Origin: Coprococcus eutactus
GTDB lineage: Bacteria; Bacillota; Clostridia; Lachnospirales; Lachnospiraceae
NCBI RefSeq assembly: GCF_025149915.1
Contig: NZ_CP102278.1
Coordinates: forward strand, 2,676,001-2,740,000
Length of the DNA stretch: 64,000 nucleotides
Direction: 5' to 3'
A program made the translations under genes and the position numbers. A model generated the notes under the pieces. The model saw nothing but the letters and a program-made list of their open reading frames with translations, ran no database searches and was not told where the DNA came from. Positions 17,927 to 25,805 of the stretch are shown here, piece after piece; positions within the stretch are counted from its first letter, which is position 1; every line of letters begins with the position of its first letter.

Positions 17927-19081
17927 TCATGCAACTATTATGGACATAAGATAGAATGGTGTTGTACCCACACTCTCATCATCAAGAACCGTTATCTCAA
18001 GTGTGTGTTTCTTCTTCTCACTATGATGAAGCACAGGCTCTATATGCAGACAGTCACCCCAGTCCTCATCAAAATTGCCATCCAATAAAACCGGATGCTC
18101 GACGTCCCCATCAAGCACAGCCTGAGCCCTGACAGCAGGTCTTGATATTGTCTTTCTGTACTGTATTCCTATGCAGCTACCCTCAAGTTCAAATGATATT
18201 TTGTCGCCTGCATTTGTTCCGATCCATCCATTTTTGAAATGATCAAGGTGGCCCATCTTCTCATTTGTATCCGCTCTGAAACCTGAAAGTTTTGGGCTAA
18301 CCTCGCGTATCGTGAGCCTTCTTGCGCCCTCATATGCATTTGCGGTGACAAGGGTAGGAAGTACACATGAGCAGACCGATTCATCCTGTATATTTCTCTC
18401 TATGTCCGCGCCAATATCTACGGTATCCGTCTTTGAGTCATCAGACAAATTCTCAGACTGTATGAGATCACCCACAATACTCTCAAGAAACTTTGTTATC
18501 TCATCCGCTACCAGGCCATGTCCCTTGTCATTTGGATGAAGTCCATCCGGGGTTATGTCGATCCTGTTATATTCTCCCGCCTTCATCCGCCTGTATATGG
18601 TGTCATGTACACTCACATGCGGCACTCCGTAATGATCTGCAAGTCTGTTGTGAATATCCTGGGTGCTTACACCCGTGTCGTAGAAAACGTTATTGAGTAC
18701 CACCACCGCCGGCCTTGATGACCAGCAAAGCAATTTTCTCAGCACACCCTCAAAGGTCTCTTCACAATATATGTTATCCACATCATTTACACTGAAATCC
18801 ACAACCACAAAGTCCGGCTGATACATGAGCACATCAGTGACCGCTCTTGACACCCCATAATAGGAATCCGTACCGCCGATTCCGCCATTCACATAATTGA
18901 ACTTTGCCTGTGGAAATGTATCACACCACCACTTGTATACCCTGTATGCATAAGTATTTTCATGCTCCGTCGCCAAACTTCCCTGTGTTATCGAACCGCC
19001 AAGGAAACCTATTGTCAGCTCCTGTCCACTCTGGGCGCGCTGTATAACTGACTTTATTCTTTCAAGATCATAATTTTCCAT
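17927..19081 (-). CDS. SGNH/GDSL-type esterase
   Basis: 384 residues; ribosome site ATGGAGG. The N-terminal ~215 residues form an SGNH hydrolase with block I FLGGSITQGS (catalytic Ser), block III VVDFSVNDVD and block V DGLHPNDKGH (catalytic Asp/His). The C-terminal ~160 residues are a beta-rich domain like those attached to carbohydrate esterases. No signal peptide is present, so it probably acts inside the cell on acylated sugars. It follows the CE2-like esterase by 68 bp, likely in the same operon. Confidence 0.85.
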   Translation of the reverse strand: MENYDLERIKSVIQRAQSGQELTIGFLGGSITQGSLATEHENTYAYRVYKWWCDTFPQAKFNYVNGGIGGTDSYYGVSRAVTDVLMYQPDFVVVDFSVNDVDNIYCEETFEGVLRKLLCWSSRPAVVVLNNVFYDTGVSTQDIHNRLADHYGVPHVSVHDTIYRRMKAGEYNRIDITPDGLHPNDKGHGLVADEITKFLESIVGDLIQSENLSDDSKTDTVDIGADIERNIQDESVCSCVLPTLVTANAYEGARRLTIREVSPKLSGFRADTNEKMGHLDHFKNGWIGTNAGDKISFELEGSCIGIQYRKTISRPAVRAQAVLDGDVEHPVLLDGNFDEDWGDCLHIEPVLHHSEKKKHTLEITVLDDESVGTTPFYLMSIIVA

Positions 19082-19097
19082 GGTTCATCCTCCATAT

Positions 19098-19121
19098 TTG
19101 AACATCAGCTCATTAATAATC
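19098..19121 (-). repeat. 24-nt intercistronic repeat, copy 2
   Basis: Identical over 24 bases to 6859-6882 and in the same setting: a short gap inside an operon, a few bases before the downstream ribosome site. Confidence 0.8.
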
Positions 19122-19149
19122 CTATATTATCCCTAGGTTATGATAGCTT

Positions 19150-20196
19150 TTAATTCCATCCCTCAATTTCAAGACCTTCTATATACTCTGCAAGCTCCGT
19201 TGCCATCTCGCATGCCTCAGGTATACGGAGATGTCCCGGAGTTCCAAATCCGTTTCTTCCATATACATAATGAGTTATCATTTTATCATTCATATTGCCA
19301 ACCACTTCATCTATAGCCTTGTCCCATGAACAGTCATGGCAGAGAAGTGTGGTACAGCAGATTATGTGTGCATCCGGATATGTCTTCCTGAGTTTTCCCA
19401 GAAATTTCATGTAATGGTCACGCCACGTTTCCGCCTGCCTGCCGTTATAGTCATTTTTCATAAAATCATACGGATGGTTGTCATTCTGTCCTATAGCAAC
19501 TATAACAACCTGAGGTGTGTACTGGGAGAAATCCCACTGTGTCACCGGACCAAATGTAGGGTTGTAGTGAACCTTATCCCACACACTTTCCATGCCAATC
19601 TGATTCGGCTCTTGGAACCATCCTATCCTGTCCATGAGAGCTATCCCTCCCTGGGCTATGTCATGAATCTGTGCTTTCAGCTTTCTTGCAGTAATCCACG
19701 CATACGAATACCAGCTATTAGAATAACCGCCATTGTGTACCGGGTCTTCCTTTCCAACAAAGTCGACAGCCTCAGATACTTCACCCGCTGACACCGAATC
19801 TCCATACACCTCTATTCGTCTGCCTGACAGCGGTTTCAAAGGAAGAAGTCTCTCCCCATCTCCAATCTCATACTCAAGTATTGTTACCTCATGACATGCA
19901 TCCTGTCTCTTGAAGAACAGCACACAATGTTCATTTGTATCGTTATCCGGAACAACTATATCAAGTTCCGTAATTCCCTCTTTATTTAAAAGATAACTTC
20001 TCTGCGACTGATCGATTATACATCCAAGATAATTGTCCCAATAGTTATTCCTGTTGGACACCTTTATCTTAAGAGTATTGCCCGTAAATTTCATCTCCGC
20101 AGACGTACACGGATATACCCACACCGGCTTTTCCTCATCTGTCCAGTCGATACGCCCTGTGTACCTAATCATAACATCATTCGGTTTAATCTTCAT
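19150..20196 (-). CDS. CE2-like carbohydrate esterase
   Basis: 348 residues from the ATG at 20196, which has AGAGGA 8 nt upstream; the ATG at 20214 has no good site. The N-terminal ~120 residues look like the jelly-roll domain of family 2 esterases (IRYTGRIDW...NRNNYWDNYLG). The catalytic domain follows with RIEVYGDSVSAGE (Ser), AQGGIALM and AIGQNDNHP blocks, and a late His in GTPGHLRIP. Such enzymes remove acetyl groups from plant polysaccharide sugars. No signal peptide is visible, suggesting work on imported oligosaccharides. Confidence 0.83.
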   Translation of the reverse strand: MKIKPNDVMIRYTGRIDWTDEEKPVWVYPCTSAEMKFTGNTLKIKVSNRNNYWDNYLGCIIDQSQRSYLLNKEGITELDIVVPDNDTNEHCVLFFKRQDACHEVTILEYEIGDGERLLPLKPLSGRRIEVYGDSVSAGEVSEAVDFVGKEDPVHNGGYSNSWYSYAWITARKLKAQIHDIAQGGIALMDRIGWFQEPNQIGMESVWDKVHYNPTFGPVTQWDFSQYTPQVVIVAIGQNDNHPYDFMKNDYNGRQAETWRDHYMKFLGKLRKTYPDAHIICCTTLLCHDCSWDKAIDEVVGNMNDKMITHYVYGRNGFGTPGHLRIPEACEMATELAEYIEGLEIEGWN

Positions 20197-20420
20197 AACA
20201 TTGTCCTCTGTCATTATAAATTTTCTTATTATTTTTTCCGCAAATGTATAGACCCTATGATGTCTCCATTGTTCAGTCTTTTCACTTTATTCCATTTACA
20301 TTTCTATTTTATATTAGTTATTTTTTGCTTTGCAGTCAAACTTAATTTAGCTAATTATTAATTGTTTTTAATTGCAGATAAAGTTTTAAAAACTACGAGA
20401 AGAACGCTCCTCATAAATAA

Positions 20421-20469
20421 AAAGATCCAACGGGTAAATCCTATAATGTGATATATCCGTTGGATCTTT
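20421..20469. terminator. Strong hairpin, possible terminator
   Basis: A 13-bp perfect stem (AAAGATCCAACGG) with a 23-nt loop sits downstream of the 48-residue ORF on the minus strand. A smaller hairpin (ATTACAC/GTGTAAT) lies between them at about 20479-20496. The A/T flanks allow termination in either direction. Confidence 0.6.
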
Positions 20470-20510
20470 ATTTACACAATTACACTATTGTGTAATTGAT
20501 CTGATTTTAT

Positions 20511-20657
20511 CTATGCTACCTTTTTATCCTGAGTCATATCCTGTGCATCCTCTGATTTTCTATGCATCTTCTCGCCCCAGTTCTCATCAACAAAACATTT
20601 GATTGCTGCTGCAAGTGCTATGATTCCGAACGCATAAGCTAAAATATCCATTGCCAT
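20511..20657 (-). CDS. Small single-TM protein (48 residues)
   Basis: A short ORF with a strong GAAGGAGAG site 6 nt before the ATG. It starts MAMDILAYAFGIIALAAA, a hydrophobic helix of about 18 residues, and continues with a charged tail (DENWGEKMHRKSED) ending in DKKVA. No family is recognised. The ribosome site, helix-plus-tail layout and downstream hairpin support a real small membrane protein. Confidence 0.65.
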   Translation of the reverse strand: MAMDILAYAFGIIALAAAIKCFVDENWGEKMHRKSEDAQDMTQDKKVA

Positions 20658-20815
20658 AATTATCTCTCCTTCACTGGTGAACGCATTTCGCGTCGATTCT
20701 CAACAACATAGTCTCAAACTGCCAATGAAGACTCAGATGACATACGCAAACGCCTTTATCTGCATTTGCCCAATCCTATTTTACAATTCTCTATGACTTT
20801 CTATGATGCAAATTC

Positions 20816-21250
20816 TCATCTGAGATACCCTTCACCGGCATATTCCAGACGTTTTTTTCCATCTTTTTTGTGTATATATTTGAGGAGCAGCCTGCTGTGG
20901 CTGTACACCAACTCCACATATCTGCCAGTAAGTGTACATGCACAGACTATCAAACTTAGCAGCACTGCGGCAAGAACCGCAGCAAGCATCCATGTATCTT
21001 CCAGAGATTCTCCCATGTTTCCAGTCTTGATATTTCTCGTTTGAACTGTCAGACCGGCTGTGTTATCTACCATCAGCATATCATTATTTCCTGCTTCTAT
21101 CCCCCTGCTCTCGCCGAGAGATGCGACAGAATGTGCGGAATAATTTTTAACATTCGGATTGTAGAGTCCGTATATTCCCAGATAGGAGACGCACATTGCA
21201 AGCACAATTAGCCATGCAAATATATCGTATTTTTCTCTGCGTACCAACAT
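20816..21250 (-). CDS. Two-TM membrane protein of unknown function
   Basis: 144 residues from the ATG at 21250 (MLVRREKYDIF), which follows CAGGAGGTGA; the open frame extends to 21316 without a better site. One helix lies near residues 10-28 and another near 85-110. Between them is an extracytoplasmic segment of ~55 residues; the C-terminal tail is basic and cytoplasmic. No family recognised. Confidence 0.7.
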   Translation of the reverse strand: MLVRREKYDIFAWLIVLAMCVSYLGIYGLYNPNVKNYSAHSVASLGESRGIEAGNNDMLMVDNTAGLTVQTRNIKTGNMGESLEDTWMLAAVLAAVLLSLIVCACTLTGRYVELVYSHSRLLLKYIHKKDGKKRLEYAGEGYLR

Positions 21251-21455
21251 ATGCGTCACCTCCTGAATATAATAAGTGTTCCTGCGATCACACCCACGAC
21301 TGTCACTATCTGACAAATACTTATGTCGTCTGTGTTCTGTAAAGTATTATATTATATCAAGACGTTTTTTTCTTCCAATGTCACTCTTCTTTAGCTGTAT
21401 CTTTGCCATATATTTAAATACAAATTTTTTAATTCGTCAGATACGATTATATACC

Positions 21456-21752
21456 CTAACTTTTTAATCCTTCATTCCCTTCATTCTCATCCGGCTGAAT
21501 AACCTCTATCCTGAATACATTTATCGTATCAACATCAGGGCAGCAAAACACCGCTGTACCCGGCTCATTTCCCGGAATACTTCCGCCATATCTGAGGATA
21601 TCAACATACGGGAATGCCACATGCATAGCCATAGGACAGAGCTCGCCTCTCTCCGTATCAAAGTCATAGGAATCACCAATCTTGTGGCCTCTATGACAGC
21701 CATGTGGTCCCTTTTGATCTATGAGTGTAATCCTTATCTTTGGTCTGGTCAT
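21456..21752 (-). CDS. TIGR04076 family small protein
   Basis: 98 residues. The pattern KIRITLID..GPHGCHRGHKIGD, then CPMAMHVAFPYVDILRYGG, and a later CCPD is that of the TIGR04076 family, whose function is unknown. The conserved Cys and His residues suggest metal binding. Its ATG overlaps the stop of the upstream pyridoxal-kinase-like gene by 4 nt, so the two are translationally coupled. Confidence 0.8.
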   Translation of the reverse strand: MTRPKIRITLIDQKGPHGCHRGHKIGDSYDFDTERGELCPMAMHVAFPYVDILRYGGSIPGNEPGTAVFCCPDVDTINVFRIEVIQPDENEGNEGLKS

Positions 21753-22567
21753 TTTGTTATCACCTCTATGTACTGCTCAAGCGGGATTCCCTTATACTTA
21801 TCGACATTGTCCTTGTTCAGATCTATGAGCTTTTCGACAACTTTCATGGCCGACTGAACACTGTCCTCTATGCTGTTGCCGCCCCTGTACTTTCCAATGA
21901 GTACGGCAGAGAATATATCTCCGGTTCCCGGAAACCTCACAGGAATCTCCGTGTAGGGGAACACATTCATCTTGTCAGTGTCACCGTCCAGCATAAGGGT
22001 GCTTGTCTGTCCGTCTATATTTACACTGGTTATAACCACTGTCTTTGCTCCATATCCGTGAAGTGTGTGCGCAAGCTCCTCTGCCTCTGTCATAGTCAAT
22101 ATCTTCTTGTCTGTGTATTTGCCCGCAAGAAATGCCGCCTCAGTACAGTTTGGAACTATCAGATCCGCAACCTTACACATCTGCCTCATATATCCCACAG
22201 TATTTTCTGTGACACCATTGTACAGTACGCCATCGTCACCCATGATCGGATCGACAAATATAAACGCTCCCTGAGATTTCTTCTTCTCACAGTACTCAGC
22301 CACCAGCTTCGTCTGGTCCTCGGATACAAGAAATCCTGTTGCTATAGTGTCAAATGCAAATCCAAGTTCATCCCACACTCTCATGCTATTCTTCATGTAG
22401 CCGGTGGTCTCAAGAATATCGAATTTACCGTAGTCCAGTGTGTTTGACACGAGGGCTGTCGGCAGGTTATACACCTGAAATTTCATGTTGGACATGATCG
22501 GTATCATGGCTGACAGTGCCACTTTTCCGTAGCCTGCCATATCATTTATAAGAAGTATATTGTTCAT
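21749..22567 (-). CDS. Pyridoxal kinase-like protein (second copy)
   Basis: 272 residues; ribosome site AGAGGAAG. It has the same fold as the product of 13179-14006: INDMAGYGKVALS at the start, FVDPIMGDDGVLY in the centre and RFPGTGDIFSAV with the catalytic Asp near the end. It is clearly diverged from that copy, so one may have a different B6 vitamer or thiamine-precursor substrate. It is coupled to the TIGR04076 gene. Confidence 0.83.
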   Translation of the reverse strand: MNNILLINDMAGYGKVALSAMIPIMSNMKFQVYNLPTALVSNTLDYGKFDILETTGYMKNSMRVWDELGFAFDTIATGFLVSEDQTKLVAEYCEKKKSQGAFIFVDPIMGDDGVLYNGVTENTVGYMRQMCKVADLIVPNCTEAAFLAGKYTDKKILTMTEAEELAHTLHGYGAKTVVITSVNIDGQTSTLMLDGDTDKMNVFPYTEIPVRFPGTGDIFSAVLIGKYRGGNSIEDSVQSAMKVVEKLIDLNKDNVDKYKGIPLEQYIEVITK

Positions 22568-22670
22568 AGTCTCTTCCTCTTTTCATCTTACACTAACATC
22601 AGCACAATTAGCCGTGCCTTGACTCACATGCATTTATCTGCAGATGTCATATCACATATGTCTTCATCTC

Positions 22671-24725
22671 TTATAACATATATTTGCTGCCGGATAAAGT
22701 CTGCTTTATAAACTCATATTCCTCATCCGTGACGGAGTACAGATTCCTCACTATATCATCTATCTCATCATACACTTTATACTGCTCAATTTGGTCTGTC
22801 CCATGCATACTTGTTCCCGCCAGGATCAGTTCATCGACCTTTGAGATTATATCCCGTTGTGTATTTTCATCTGTTTCCGGAATAGGCAGTGACTCTATAT
22901 GTGATCTGAGCACCTTCACCGCATTGTAGCGTTTTTCATATATATACTGCGCCACACGAGAGTTCAGCACCGCCATAATGTACTTCATGTCAAGTCCCGC
23001 CACACGCGGTATCACCACATTACAGCTGTTTAATGTGAGATGTCGTCTGTCATCGTAGGCAAATACAAGCTGGCGGTTGATAAATCTGTATATCAGTTTC
23101 TCCGGCGCGCGGTAAATTCGTTCAGGAGCCGCCTGCTGATAAAGTGAAATATCCGATGCTATGAACCTCTCCGGCTCACCATATCTGTATCTGTACACGT
23201 CTGCACCGGTAATAACGCCTTCCATACCATCTGCACACTCTTCCGACAGGTATCTATCATTATCTCCGGTCACTATACCAAGCGCAAAATCTGCCTGTCC
23301 GCGCAAAAATATACAATCAGTTACTTTATCAAGCTTATCAAGCAGCCTGTATTCATCATCATTAAGTCTCAGCAAGAATCTGTCGATATCAAGTGGTCTG
23401 TCTGTACCAATAACAAATTCTTCACCGGCTCTGGATATTCTTGCCCCTATGCTATGTCCCGGATCCGCACTCTTTTTGAGATGCATCGCAACCGCCGGGC
23501 ACTGTACTCCGTGAAACACATTGTCGAGGAATCTCACACGTCTTACATTTGTTGTGTTCGCTATAATCTGCCGCGCAGCGCTGTGATTTCTGACATCCAA
23601 CACCGCCTCTGGCAATACAAATGCCAGCATTCCGTCATCTCCGAGCAGCCCCAGCGCACGCTCCACAAATATATCATACGACTCCGCACCTCTTCCGGCC
23701 GCAGTTTTATAGTTTTCTCTTAAAGCCTTTTGTGCTGCACTGTCAAATTTATATCCCCAGGGCGGATTACCTATGATTACATCATAATTCACAGTATTCG
23801 ATATACGATCCTCTGATTTCGCAAGGAAATCCCTGCACTCTACGTTTTCACATATAGTCCGTATATCACCCTCTGCTTTCACGTTCTCCCTTCCAGCAAG
23901 CCTTGTAAGTGCCAAATTGAACCGTGCAAGCTGCACACTGAGCATATCTGTATCAAATGCATGTATATTGCATATATCCACATCTTCTGAAAACTGTATT
24001 AGAAAATTGCCAGTTCCACAGCACGGGTCAAGAACTTTCTTTCCTTTTAGTCCGCCCCCCAGATCCTGACTGATATCCATTATCATATTCCTGACGATTT
24101 CTGTTGGCGTAAAATATGATCCTGCAGCTTTCCGTACACCGATATCCCGGACAGACATGTATAGCAGACCGAGAACATCCTCTCCCTTTTGAAACTTATA
24201 GCTGATATCCAGCATATCATCATGCTCACTTATCCATGTCTCTATTTCTTTCTTGTCCTGAATTATATCGTCAAGCAGAATGCTCCACACACCTACGTCA
24301 AGTCTGCCGTCTATATACTCTCTAAGTATCTCATTTGTCTCCGGGATGTCTACCAGAAGTTTAAGCGCGCAATCCGAAAGCAACGCCCTCATGGCTGTTT
24401 CTGTCACACAAATATTTTGTTCCGCAAGCATTCCGGCAAGCTTTTTCACGACATCCGTGCTCTCACAGTCCTCTGATACATACCTGTCGTAAAAGCCTTT
24501 TCCGGATACATATCCCTTGTTCCGCCTGCTGCGAAGTGCATTCCGCTTACCAGTTTTAAGCGACCGCTGCAACTCTATGACATAATCTTCAGTAAAATAC
24601 ACCTTTCCATCCGTCATGGCTCTCTGTGATTCAATTTTCCCAAGCCTGAGCCAGTTGCGCCCTGTCGCCTTCGATATTGAAAGCATTTGGCATACCTCAT
24701 CCAATGTTATGTATTTCTCGCCCAT
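22671..24725 (-). CDS. Solitary N6-adenine DNA methylase with N-terminal HTH
   Basis: 684 residues. Residues 1-60 look like an excisionase/MerR-type helix-turn-helix (YITLDEVCQMLSISKATGRN). A helical region leads to the methylase core: SYFTPTEIVRNM, motif I DPCCGTGNFLI and motif IV NPPWGYKF mark an N6-adenine amino-methyltransferase. The C-terminal ~250 residues resemble a TaqI-like target-recognition domain (APERIYRAPEKLIYRF, MKYIMAVLNSR). No nuclease motif or adjacent restriction gene is seen. It is either a type IIG-like enzyme with an unrecognised nuclease or an orphan methylase. Confidence 0.85.
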   Translation of the reverse strand: MGEKYITLDEVCQMLSISKATGRNWLRLGKIESQRAMTDGKVYFTEDYVIELQRSLKTGKRNALRSRRNKGYVSGKGFYDRYVSEDCESTDVVKKLAGMLAEQNICVTETAMRALLSDCALKLLVDIPETNEILREYIDGRLDVGVWSILLDDIIQDKKEIETWISEHDDMLDISYKFQKGEDVLGLLYMSVRDIGVRKAAGSYFTPTEIVRNMIMDISQDLGGGLKGKKVLDPCCGTGNFLIQFSEDVDICNIHAFDTDMLSVQLARFNLALTRLAGRENVKAEGDIRTICENVECRDFLAKSEDRISNTVNYDVIIGNPPWGYKFDSAAQKALRENYKTAAGRGAESYDIFVERALGLLGDDGMLAFVLPEAVLDVRNHSAARQIIANTTNVRRVRFLDNVFHGVQCPAVAMHLKKSADPGHSIGARISRAGEEFVIGTDRPLDIDRFLLRLNDDEYRLLDKLDKVTDCIFLRGQADFALGIVTGDNDRYLSEECADGMEGVITGADVYRYRYGEPERFIASDISLYQQAAPERIYRAPEKLIYRFINRQLVFAYDDRRHLTLNSCNVVIPRVAGLDMKYIMAVLNSRVAQYIYEKRYNAVKVLRSHIESLPIPETDENTQRDIISKVDELILAGTSMHGTDQIEQYKVYDEIDDIVRNLYSVTDEEYEFIKQTLSGSKYML

Positions 24726-24815
24726 ATACAGCCTCTCTACCTATGCTTTGAACGGATTTTAACACCTCACCCATAACTTGTCTACACTTTGAGCAAAACT
24801 TGCCAAATCGGATTG

Positions 24816-25319
24816 TCATGCCTCCGTCTGAGGCTCATTTGATGTCTCAGCGCATCCTGCTCCCGAAAGCTGTTTCTTAAATATAGTTCTAAATATCAAT
24901 CTCACAAGTGGTCCGCAATAGCAGAGCTGCCAGAGCAGTGCAACAGGGAGATTCATTCCCCATGTCTGGATAAATGTACCAACACTTGGTGAATCCTTGA
25001 ACAAAACAGTTGCTATAAGGCTCATGATTGGACACATCATTATGCAGATGTAGAATGATATCATGAAGGTTATCACCTGTGGTCTGTCAGTCGGTCTCAC
25101 GATCTTGAACGCAAGCATTGGTGCAAGCTTTCCAACCACGAAAAGCTCAAGCACAATAGCTATCGGCCACATGATCGGCATCTCATGAAGTGCCATGACA
25201 AATGTCTGATTGGTGAAACCTCCTGTGCTTAATGCTACATTGTAGCAGATCATTCCATAGACCATGAACATGGCCATGATCGTTGTGAATACGAATTCCT
25301 GTAATTTGTTTTGTGGCAT
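24816..25319 (-). CDS. DUF2798 family membrane protein
   Basis: 167 residues from the ATG at 25319, behind AAGGAGGAAATT; the open frame to 25358 is without a better site. Four hydrophobic helices occur in two repeated halves (FTTIMAMFMVYGMICYN and ITFMISFYICIMMCP), the DUF2798 pattern. Function unknown. Its ribosome site (TCGTAAGGAGG) lies at the edge of the tandem repeats at 25331-25396 and 25482-25547. Confidence 0.82.
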   Translation of the reverse strand: MPQNKLQEFVFTTIMAMFMVYGMICYNVALSTGGFTNQTFVMALHEMPIMWPIAIVLELFVVGKLAPMLAFKIVRPTDRPQVITFMISFYICIMMCPIMSLIATVLFKDSPSVGTFIQTWGMNLPVALLWQLCYCGPLVRLIFRTIFKKQLSGAGCAETSNEPQTEA

Positions 25320-25330
25320 AATAATTTCCT

Positions 25331-25396
25331 CCTTACGAAAATAATTGAACATGCGCATTCAAAGGCGCTTCGCGCAGGCGCATGCGTACTTCGCAA
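25331..25396. repeat. 66-bp GC-palindromic repeat, copy 1
   Basis: This unit, running from CCTTACGAAAATAATTGA to CTTCGCAA, differs from 25482-25547 at only about seven positions. It contains nested palindromes (CATGCGC...GCGCATG, GCGCTTCGCGC). Between the copies are further hairpins, including CATGTCGTCAAGC with its near-complement at ~25398-25426. Confidence 0.85.
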
Positions 25397-25481
25397 CATG
25401 TCGTCAAGCGTAGCTTGATGACATGCGCGCACATCAGTGCGCTTCCTCGGCAAGGAATCTCCCGCCTTGACGGCGGGTACC

Positions 25482-25547
25482 CCTTACGAAAATAATTGAG
25501 CATGCGCATTCATAAGCGCTTCGCGCGGGCGCATGCGTGCTTCGCAA
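25482..25547. repeat. 66-bp GC-palindromic repeat, copy 2
   Basis: Second copy. A third partial unit (CCTTACGAAAATAA) begins at 25575. The 485-bp gap 25320-25805 holds only these repeats, a terminator and the GGTACC-type repeats; I see no gene in it. Confidence 0.85.
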
Positions 25548-25584
25548 GGATTCCTCCCGCTTACGCGGGCCCCTCCTTACGAAA

Positions 25585-25621
25585 ATAAAAAGCCCAACGA
25601 AACTTTCATCTCGTTGAGCTT
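25585..25621 (-). terminator. Terminator downstream of the ABC exporter
   Basis: An 11-bp stem (AAGCTCAACGA with TCGTTGGGCTT, one G-T pair) is followed on the minus strand by TTTTT. It is the first good terminator after the exporter genes. Confidence 0.75.
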
Positions 25622-25714
25622 AACTGCGACTACCATTAATTGCCCTTATGGTAGCACATACATTTTTAAATTGCAAGTAATTTTCTGTTTTTTATATACA
25701 ATTTCTATTCATCT

Positions 25715-25772
25715 GGGGACGGAGGTACCTGTCCCTCTGGGGCGGCTTGTGGGGACGGAGGTACCTGTCCCC
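25715..25772. repeat. Two GGACGGAGGTACC-type repeats in tandem
   Basis: GGGGACGGAGGTACCTGTCC occurs at 25715 and again at 25751. A partial unit (GTCCCCCGATAC) follows near 25780. Confidence 0.85.
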
Positions 25773-25805
25773 CGATACATGTCCCCCGATACAAAGTGGA
25801 GAGGA

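Noticed and set aside
25320..25600. CRISPR array
   Set aside because: There are only two long near-identical units with internal palindromes and no regular unique spacers.
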